A stretch of 64,000 nt of DNA, from positions 124,001-188,000 of the forward strand of contig NZ_SPQT01000007.1 of the NCBI RefSeq assembly GCF_004571025.1, in the 5' to 3' direction. Under the pieces are notes generated by a model. The model made no database searches. It worked only from the letters and a program-made list of their open reading frames with translations, and had not been told where the DNA came from. This document shows positions 57,945 through 64,000 of the stretch, piece by piece. Each line of letters begins with the position of its first letter. Position 1 is the stretch's first letter. A program made the translations under genes and the position numbers. Source of the DNA: Bradyrhizobium niftali. GTDB lineage: Bacteria; Pseudomonadota; Alphaproteobacteria; Rhizobiales; Xanthobacteraceae.

Positions 57945-59839
57945 GTCGATGCCCCCACGAGTTCGAAAATACGAGTTTCGCGTGTCATGCCCTTGGCAAC
58001 GACGGCATCAAGAGCCCTGAACTTGAAGAGACTTTCGACCCGAGAGTACACATCCTCACTAACCAGTATCGTTGTCCGGGTATCCTTGTTCAGGCCTTCA
58101 AGGCGGGCAGCGAGATTGACGGTATTACCGAGCGCCGTGTAGTTCATGCGCTCGCTGGATCCGAGGTTACCCACCACCGCTTCGCCGACATGAATGCCGA
58201 ATCTTGTGATGAAGGGCTTCAGTCCATCGGCCTCGAACTCGACGTTGAGCCGCTCGCCGGCGGCCTTCGCTGCCAGCACCGCCCGGCAAGCACGGGCGAC
58301 GTGATCCGCCTGCGGGTTCGGCGCGTTCCAGAAAACCATCACCGCGTCGCCGATGAATTTGTCGACCGTGCCCCCTTCAGCGAGGAACGCTGCCGTCATT
58401 GCCGAAAAATACCGCGACGTCTGGCGCATCAGCACGTCTGGGTCCGCAGCCTCGGCAATAGTAGTAAAGCCCTGCACGTCGGTGAAAACCAGCGTGACCT
58501 CCTGCTTGACCCCGCCGAGCCTGGTCGAGATGGAATTTTCGATCAACCCGCGGACGATCTCCTTGGGAACGAAGTGGGCGAACGACCATATCGCGCGCTG
58601 CGCGAGATTCATTGTACTGCCCAGCGCGTGGATTTCCTTGATATAGGACGTTACCGGCACCAGTTCGGGTTCAGATAGTGTCTGCAATTGGCGGGCCTGC
58701 GCGGTAACGCGCTGGATGGAGCGCGACATCTGGCTGCCGAACATCCAGACGATCGGAAGAAAGGCAGCGCCAACCAGTATCGCAAGGACAAGTCCGGTGA
58801 ACTGAAGCCTGCGGACATTCTGAACGAAGTCGTCCTGGGCAGCCAGTAGCAGGATGCTGCCGTTGTAACGTTCGCCGAGCGCGAACTTGGTCACTCGGAA
58901 GAGAAAGCCCTTGCCTGTCCCGTCATCGATGCTTCCTTCATAGCTGTCCTTGTTGTACGAACCGCGGATCACCGAGGCCATCATTCCCGTATTGATCTCA
59001 TCGATGCTCGGCAACGACGATTGGGCCGGGTGCGTCATTGCGTTCGTAACGAGATCTGTAAATTCGGGGTGGGCGATAATTGATCCTGCCTGGTCGAAAA
59101 TCATGACCGTACCATGCTCGCCCGGCCGCTGAGCCTGGACAAACTCACTGAACGTATCGAGCTTGAGATCGGCGGCAAGAACGCCCGGCACCTTGCCTCG
59201 CAGCGGCGCGCTCACGGTGATGACCGGCGCGCCTATGCTGTACGAGAGGTAGGGCTCGGAAATGTAGGGATTGTCCGCTTGCATCGTCGCCCAATACCAG
59301 GAACGTTTGCGGGGGTCGTAGCCGAATTTCCACAGGTCGAGCTCTCCAATCTCGTTGCCTTGCTTGTCCTGAAAGATGCGCCGTAGCGGCAGATCGCCGT
59401 CCATCGTAGGACGTATGAGACTGATCGCAATCTCGGCGTTCGCCGGCGCGCGGAAGTGCTCGCGCTGCTCCTCGGTAAGGTCTCTGATGCGCCGCACCTG
59501 GAGCCAGGCACCATTCTCGAAACCGGCATAGATACTGTCCATCTGCGGAAATTCTTGCAGCGCGGCCTTGAACAACGGAATTGCACGGCCGGTCTCGCTC
59601 CTCTCATTGGAGTCTGCGACGCTCGAACTCGTAGCCAGCACATGGACCAGGGACGAAATCGTGGAAAGCTCGCCCTGAAGCCGTCCGAGCACCTTGGTGC
59701 TGGTTGCGTCCATGTAGGCCGAAGCGGCTTCGCGCGTGGCAAAGCGCAACGAGCGTAGTTGAATGGCGACCAGCAGCAAGGTCAGCGCCACGACAAACGA
59801 CATGACCGCAAAGGTGATGGAGGTCCGGAAAGTGAACAT
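57941..59839 (-). CDS. Membrane receptor adenylate cyclase, class III, with periplasmic Cache-like domain
   Basis: 632 residues. A first membrane helix (ITFAVMSFVVALTLLLVAI), a periplasmic domain of about 310 residues of double-Cache type (WYWATMQADNPYISEPYLSY, APLRGKVPGVLAADLKLDTF), a second helix (FTGLVLAILVGAAFLPIVWM), a short linker and the cyclase domain. Metal residues Asp454 (FTDVQGF) and Asp498, adenine-specifying Lys494 (DKFIGDAVM) and the transition-state pair in GNTVNLAARLE are present, so it should make cAMP. Translationally coupled to the binding protein. Confidence 0.93.
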   Translation of the reverse strand: MFTFRTSITFAVMSFVVALTLLLVAIQLRSLRFATREAASAYMDATSTKVLGRLQGELSTISSLVHVLATSSSVADSNERSETGRAIPLFKAALQEFPQMDSIYAGFENGAWLQVRRIRDLTEEQREHFRAPANAEIAISLIRPTMDGDLPLRRIFQDKQGNEIGELDLWKFGYDPRKRSWYWATMQADNPYISEPYLSYSIGAPVITVSAPLRGKVPGVLAADLKLDTFSEFVQAQRPGEHGTVMIFDQAGSIIAHPEFTDLVTNAMTHPAQSSLPSIDEINTGMMASVIRGSYNKDSYEGSIDDGTGKGFLFRVTKFALGERYNGSILLLAAQDDFVQNVRRLQFTGLVLAILVGAAFLPIVWMFGSQMSRSIQRVTAQARQLQTLSEPELVPVTSYIKEIHALGSTMNLAQRAIWSFAHFVPKEIVRGLIENSISTRLGGVKQEVTLVFTDVQGFTTIAEAADPDVLMRQTSRYFSAMTAAFLAEGGTVDKFIGDAVMVFWNAPNPQADHVARACRAVLAAKAAGERLNVEFEADGLKPFITRFGIHVGEAVVGNLGSSERMNYTALGNTVNLAARLEGLNKDTRTTILVSEDVYSRVESLFKFRALDAVVAKGMTRETRIFELVGAST

Positions 59840-60256
59840 CCGTGTCTACCCGATCGCCATTCAGGCGCTCTACGGTTCGCTTCGGCGCGATTGCCCGCTC
59901 ACCGTTTGCCGGCTGTCGTTTATCCGAATATTGCCGCTGTCGCGATAGTACCCCAAAAAGCAGTAATGGCTGCTGTCCAAATGTCACATGCAGTTTGTGT
60001 CACCTTCAGCGCCGAGCCGAGCCGGCTTCGACCCAGCACCAATCGATGGGAAGGTCCCGCGGCGGCTTGCGAAGTCGGCCAAATGGCGGAGATAGTGTCA
60101 GTCAACTCCTTTTGAAAGAACGACCATTTTGACCTTTCCAGGCCAAACCCACCATTTAAGCTACTGTCCGAAAATGGAGTTCCGTCCGCTTAAGCGGTGA
60201 GCGGGCTCATCATAAGCTTGTATTGTCCGAGGCCTGCCGCGCCTGGCAAGCTGTCG
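59840..60256. other. Intergenic region upstream of the adenylate cyclase gene
   Basis: 417 bases with no gene. It must hold the promoter of the cyclase/binding-protein operon. TGTCAC occurs twice, 16 bp apart (59982-59987, 59998-60003), as a direct repeat. The stretch near 60110-60210 is AT-richer. No integrase, tRNA or transposon end was seen next to the GH13 stop. Confidence 0.4.
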
Positions 60257-61570
60257 CTAACCTAGGATAGCCCACCCATGCGGCGGCAGCGTAAGCTCGG
60301 TCCTGCCGCCAGCCCTGCGCACCGCGCCTGATCCTGCGAGCCTGTCGACGCCGGAATCGATGGTACGTCCGACCACTGCGTCCGCCAGGTTCAGCGCAAC
60401 CCATAGCCGATTGCCTTCATCGAATGCTTCGAAGACAAGGTCGGTATTGCGAATCTCGACCATGCGGGTCTTCGCCCGAACGAGCCATGGATGCCTCCGC
60501 CGTAGTCCGATCAGCTCCTGATGCAACCGGTATGTCGGCCAGCCGAATGGCGCCAGCTCGGCCGGCGCCGCCGGAAAGGCCGGGCGGATCGCGCCATCGC
60601 CTCCGGCACGGTGCTCCTTGATTCCGCGGAACGCCTGTTCATCCCCGGCATAGATCGAGGGAGTGCCGCCACAGGTCATGAGAATGACCAGCGCGTGCGC
60701 AATATGCCGTTCGTCCAGAAGCTGGCTCGCGATCCGCGTGACATCGTGATTGCCGATGAACGTCTGCGGCACGAACCGGCCGATCATCGCATTGTGCCGC
60801 GCGAGCGCCCATGCGAGCTCATGGAAGTTGCGATCGTTCAGGGCGCTCCAGATCGCCTTCCAAAGCTCGTACTGCGTGACCGCATCGACGCCGGTCGCGT
60901 CGACGAAGCTGGCATAGTCACCGTGAATCACCTCGCCGAAGATGTAGGCGTCGGCATGCCGCGTGCGAACCGCGGGCAAGACGCGGTTCCAGAATTGTCG
61001 CGGGACAGCATAGGCCGCGTCGAGCCGCCAACCATCGGCACCGCGATCAAGCCAGTGGTTCATCACACGTATGACATAGTCGTCGACCGCGGGTTCGTCA
61101 TGATTGAGCGTCACAAGCTGGTGGTGACCTTCGAAGGTCGCGCAATCAGGCTCCTTTCCGTCCGCCGGCCAGGTCAAGCGAAACCAAGAGGCTTCCGGCG
61201 ATTGCGGACCGCCAGCGACGGCGCGCTGAAAGCGTGGAGATTGGCGGCCCATATGGTTGAACACGCCGTCCAGGATGATGCGCAGGCCGCGGCGACGAGC
61301 CGCTTCGACGAATGCGTCGAAGTCCGCGTCGTCCCCAAGCCGCCCGTCGATCCGGAAGTGATCGGTCGTGTCGTAGCCATGGGTCGACGAGGCAAAGATC
61401 GGCCCCAGCAGGATGCCGGACGCGCCGAGCTCCACGACGTAATCCAGCCACCGAACAAGGTGGTCAAGGCGATGCACGACGCCGACGCACGCGCCGGCCT
61501 CCCGTTCGGCGCCGACGAAGCCGAGCGGATACACGTGCCACCAGATGGCGTGCTCGATCCAGTTGTTCAC
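60257..61570 (-). CDS. GH13 alpha-amylase-family glycosidase
   Basis: 437 residues from GTG 61570, with GGAGG five bases before it. Catalytic residues are Asp184 (GADGWRLDAAY), Glu213 (YIFGEVIHG) and Asp276 (FIGNHDVTR), the full GH13 set. The small size and lack of a signal peptide suggest a cytoplasmic maltodextrin or trehalose-related enzyme. It follows a UMF1-type transporter gene by 19 bp, so the pair may take up and cleave an oligosaccharide. A decayed copy of its last 45 codons lies at 55629-55763. Confidence 0.9.
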   Translation of the reverse strand: MNNWIEHAIWWHVYPLGFVGAEREAGACVGVVHRLDHLVRWLDYVVELGASGILLGPIFASSTHGYDTTDHFRIDGRLGDDADFDAFVEAARRRGLRIILDGVFNHMGRQSPRFQRAVAGGPQSPEASWFRLTWPADGKEPDCATFEGHHQLVTLNHDEPAVDDYVIRVMNHWLDRGADGWRLDAAYAVPRQFWNRVLPAVRTRHADAYIFGEVIHGDYASFVDATGVDAVTQYELWKAIWSALNDRNFHELAWALARHNAMIGRFVPQTFIGNHDVTRIASQLLDERHIAHALVILMTCGGTPSIYAGDEQAFRGIKEHRAGGDGAIRPAFPAAPAELAPFGWPTYRLHQELIGLRRRHPWLVRAKTRMVEIRNTDLVFEAFDEGNRLWVALNLADAVVGRTIDSGVDRLAGSGAVRRAGGRTELTLPPHGWAILG

Positions 61571-61589
61571 GCGCCCCTCCAAGCCACAT

Positions 61590-63020
61590 TCACTCCTCAA
61601 GCCGGTCGCCACCCTTGACGAAGATCATGCCGATCGCACCGAGGGTCAACAGCACGGCGATCGGAACGAGACCGACGGCCTGGGACTGAAAGCGCGCCGT
61701 CAGGATTCCAACCAGCATCGGAGCGATCCAGACTGTCGTGCTGGCGGTCAGGCCGAACAGCCCGAAATAGGAGCCAACGCGCATCGGCGGCACGATCTGA
61801 ATGATCATGGCGCGCCCCGACGCGATCGAGGCCACCGCGAACGCCGTCATCGATCCCGACAGCAGCATGAAGGCGATCTCGGGCACGGTTCGAAAAACCG
61901 GGCCGCTCCACAGCGGCTGCGCGGCCGGGTCATGGGGCCAGAAGAAGATCATCCGGTCCGGCGTCGTGCCGAGGACCATGACCAGCAGAACGACCGTAAC
62001 CGATATCTGGACGATGATGGCGCGGCGCGTGCCAAGTCGCGCGTTCAGGCTTGCCGCCAGCAAGCCGCCGAGAGCGGCGAATGCGATCTTGACGACGGCA
62101 AAACTGAGGAGCTTGAAGCCGTGCCATCCCATCACGCCCGAGGCATAGATGCCTTCGAAGATGATAAGGGTGTGAAAGCCGTCGGCATAGAAGGTCCGGG
62201 CGATCAGGAATTTCAGCAGATTCGGCTGCTTTCGCAGACCGGCGATCAGAGCGAACACGTCCCTTGAACCGAGGCGGATCGCCCTCAGGAAGGTCTCGCC
62301 CGATGCCGGCGCGTCGATGGTGAAGCGAAGCAGCATCAACAGGCCGACGCAGCCGAGCGCTGCGATCAGAGGCCCGATCGATCGCTCCATCTCGTGGCTT
62401 GCCTGCGAGAAGCCAAGCAGCGGCACGTCGGGGATCCCGAACCAATGCAACTGCCCGGGAAGCGCAAATCCCCACAACAGGAACGTCATGATGGCGACGG
62501 ACACGAGATTTGCGACCCCCAGGCTGACACCCGAGTAGCGGCCAACCCGCGACATCCCGACCGCCGGTCCCAACATCGCGTTATGCAGGATCTCGGAATA
62601 GACGAACAACAGATTGAGCGCCATCACGATCACCAGCACGGCATGGACCGACAATCCGCTGCGGTCCGGCTTCGCCCACCACAGGCTGACCAGTAGCGGC
62701 AACGAGATCAGGATGCAGGCCGTGATCCACGGCTTTCGCGGGCCCATCCGGTCGAGCGAGGCGCCGAGAAACGGCACTGTCACGGCGCCGACCAAACCTG
62801 CAACAAAGCCGTATCGAGCAAACAGCGTCTGCCCAAGCACGGGATCGCCGATCATGATCTTGCTGACATAGGGCGCAAAGATGTAGATCTTGAGCAGCAC
62901 CAGATACGGGATCCGCGTCGCCTCGTAGCCGACCCAGGACCACGCACTGAGCGTCAGCGTGCGAGAGCCGGAGTTCGCGGTCGTGACAGGTCGCGACGCG
63001 GCGATAACATTCTCAGACAT
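61590..63020 (-). CDS. MFS transporter, UMF1/Atg22-like
   Basis: 476 residues with about twelve membrane segments. LSAWSWVGYEATRIPYLVLL, DRMGPRKPWITACILISLPL and GRYSGVSLGVANLVSVAIMT resemble the UMF1/Atg22 branch, whose fungal members export amino acids from the vacuole. ATG 63020 gives a 25-residue polar start before the first helix. The substrate is unknown; operon with a GH13 enzyme suggests a sugar, but that is weak. Confidence 0.85.
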   Translation of the reverse strand: MSENVIAASRPVTTANSGSRTLTLSAWSWVGYEATRIPYLVLLKIYIFAPYVSKIMIGDPVLGQTLFARYGFVAGLVGAVTVPFLGASLDRMGPRKPWITACILISLPLLVSLWWAKPDRSGLSVHAVLVIVMALNLLFVYSEILHNAMLGPAVGMSRVGRYSGVSLGVANLVSVAIMTFLLWGFALPGQLHWFGIPDVPLLGFSQASHEMERSIGPLIAALGCVGLLMLLRFTIDAPASGETFLRAIRLGSRDVFALIAGLRKQPNLLKFLIARTFYADGFHTLIIFEGIYASGVMGWHGFKLLSFAVVKIAFAALGGLLAASLNARLGTRRAIIVQISVTVVLLVMVLGTTPDRMIFFWPHDPAAQPLWSGPVFRTVPEIAFMLLSGSMTAFAVASIASGRAMIIQIVPPMRVGSYFGLFGLTASTTVWIAPMLVGILTARFQSQAVGLVPIAVLLTLGAIGMIFVKGGDRLEE

Positions 63021-63218
63021 CCGGTGCGTTTCCCTGTGGCGTGGCTGCTGCGGTCACGCGCGATTGTTGCGACGGGCTCTTTTGCGATCAGCCACCACAA
63101 ACCAGGTGACCAATGCCGGCCATGGCATCGATCCTATCGTCACTGATCGCGATCCGCCTCATCTGCGCGGGACGTACGTGCACTTCCATGGATATGGAAA
63201 TATCCGCCAACCCGGGGA

Positions 63219-64000
63219 TCAGTTCGGATGCCCGCCCGACGCGGCGATGCGTGCGAGCCGCGACGACAGCACGCCATCCGGGCCAAGCTTGTCGGCATGG
63301 CGTTGAAGACGCGCGGCGATGCGGCCAAGCCCGACGCTTTCCGCCCAGAACATCGGGCCTCCCGTGTGCGCAGGCCAACCGTAGCCATTGAGCCAGACCA
63401 CATCGATGTCCGACGCGCGCTGCGCGATACCCTCATCGAGGATCTTCATGCCCTCGTCGATCATGGGATAGAGCAGCCGTTCCAGGATCTCATCGTCCGT
63501 GGCCTGACGCGAACGATAGCCGCGGCTCCTCGCAAACTCGGCAATGAGTGCCTCGACTTCCTGCGACGGCGTCGCGACCCGCTCTGCGTCGTAGTCGTAG
63601 TAGCCCTTCGACGTCTTCTGGCCGCGGCGGTCGCGTTCACACAACAGATCGCGAATGCTTTCGCCCTTCGAGGTCTCGCGCCGCCAGCCGAGATCGAGGC
63701 CTGCCAGATCGCTCATCTGGAACGGCCCCATCGGAAACCCGAATTCGGTCAGCACGCGATCGACATCCCAGGGTCTTGCGCCCTCGAGGATCAGCCTCTG
63801 CGCCTGCGCCTGTCGCCGGCCAAGCATGCGATTGCCGATGAACCCCGGGCAGACGCCCGAAACGACGGCGATCTTGCCGATCCGTCCGGCGAGGTCCATG
63901 GCGGTCGCAAGCTGCGACGGCCCGGTCTTCGCCCCACGCACGATCTCCAGCAACCGCATGACGTTCGCCGGCGAGAAGAAGTGCAGGCCGATCACCGCCT
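63219..64000 (-). CDS. 3-hydroxyacyl-CoA dehydrogenase domain of a fatty-acid oxidation multifunctional enzyme, 5' part beyond window
   Basis: The visible 258 residues are the C-terminal part. IGLHFFSPANVMRLLEIVRG is the dehydrogenase active-site strand with the catalytic His. VCPGFIGNRMLGRRQAQAQRL and GPFQMSDLAGLDLGWR follow, and a second 3HCDH_C domain closes the chain (YPMIDEGMKILDEG, NGYGWPAHTGGPMFWAE). Oxidises (S)-3-hydroxyacyl-CoA to 3-ketoacyl-CoA with NAD+. The N-terminal NAD fold and any enoyl-CoA hydratase part (as in FadB/FadJ) lie past base 64000; the GTG at 63995 is internal. Confidence 0.9.
   Translation of the reverse strand, partial: AVIGLHFFSPANVMRLLEIVRGAKTGPSQLATAMDLAGRIGKIAVVSGVCPGFIGNRMLGRRQAQAQRLILEGARPWDVDRVLTEFGFPMGPFQMSDLAGLDLGWRRETSKGESIRDLLCERDRRGQKTSKGYYDYDAERVATPSQEVEALIAEFARSRGYRSRQATDDEILERLLYPMIDEGMKILDEGIAQRASDIDVVWLNGYGWPAHTGGPMFWAESVGLGRIAARLQRHADKLGPDGVLSSRLARIAASGGHPN

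Noticed and set aside
59982..60003. CRP-type cAMP receptor site upstream of the adenylate cyclase gene
   Set aside because: The two TGTCAC words form a direct repeat, not the inverted TGTGA/TCACA arrangement that CRP needs.
55764..60256. Integrative element with integrase and tRNA attachment site
   Set aside because: No integrase, transposase or tRNA gene is present; only the duplicated GH13 3' end supports an insertion, so no mobile element is called.

Overview
The window is chromosomal DNA of a high-GC alphaproteobacterium, most likely Bradyrhizobium or a close relative. The evidence is the gene order ptsP-prfA-prmC-DUF4167 gene, a PHB locus with PhaR, the acdR/acdS pair, and palindromic GC-rich intergenic repeats of the kind common in that group. 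No rRNA, tRNA, CRISPR, transposase or integrase was recognised. This is identification by eye; no database was searched.

Layout. 1-9.5 kb is housekeeping: PTS-Ntr enzyme PtsP (cut by the window edge), release factor RF1 and its methyltransferase, a DUF4167 protein, glyoxalase II, a DUF985 cupin and a DMT exporter. 8.7-11.8 kb is the PHB locus (phaB, phaA, divergent phaR) with candidate PhaR sites. 12-17 kb holds a class IV aminotransferase, an HSL-type hydrolase, two exported proteins of unknown function and a PilZ-like/PAS/GGDEF cyclase. 17-24 kb is a LysR-centred module: a PLP enzyme and two AhpD/CMD proteins in one direction, a flavin monooxygenase and an MHS transporter in the other, around a 27-bp palindrome, with a third CMD protein nearby. 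23.8-25.5 kb is acdR/acdS (ACC deaminase). 25.7-38.9 kb holds recQ, a polysaccharide deacetylase, metY-metA, an amidase with a histone-H1-like tail, a coupled uracil-DNA-glycosylase-like/amidohydrolase pair, an aldo/keto reductase-MFS pair and a LysR regulator.

39-64 kb is accessory in character. A six-gene operon (DAD-type cupin dioxygenase, GMC oxidoreductase and a Liv-type ABC transporter) faces an aberrant XylR-type regulator. Its last gene, livF, and the neighbouring DUF2306 gene each carry a single-base frameshift. An RpiR regulator then faces a complete dipeptide-type ABC operon. A 4.5-kb segment (LysE exporter, amide/urea-type periplasmic binding protein, receptor adenylate cyclase) lies between an intact GH13 glycosidase gene and a decayed second copy of that gene's 3' end. 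The window closes with a UMF1-type transporter and the 3' part of a 3-hydroxyacyl-CoA dehydrogenase gene.

The best candidates for undescribed biology are the binding protein translationally coupled to a receptor adenylate cyclase (56.6-59.8 kb), the UDG-like/amidohydrolase pair (33.2-35.7 kb), the XylR relative lacking its sigma-54 contact loop (47.4-49.0 kb), and the PLP/CMD/monooxygenase module (17.1-23.8 kb).
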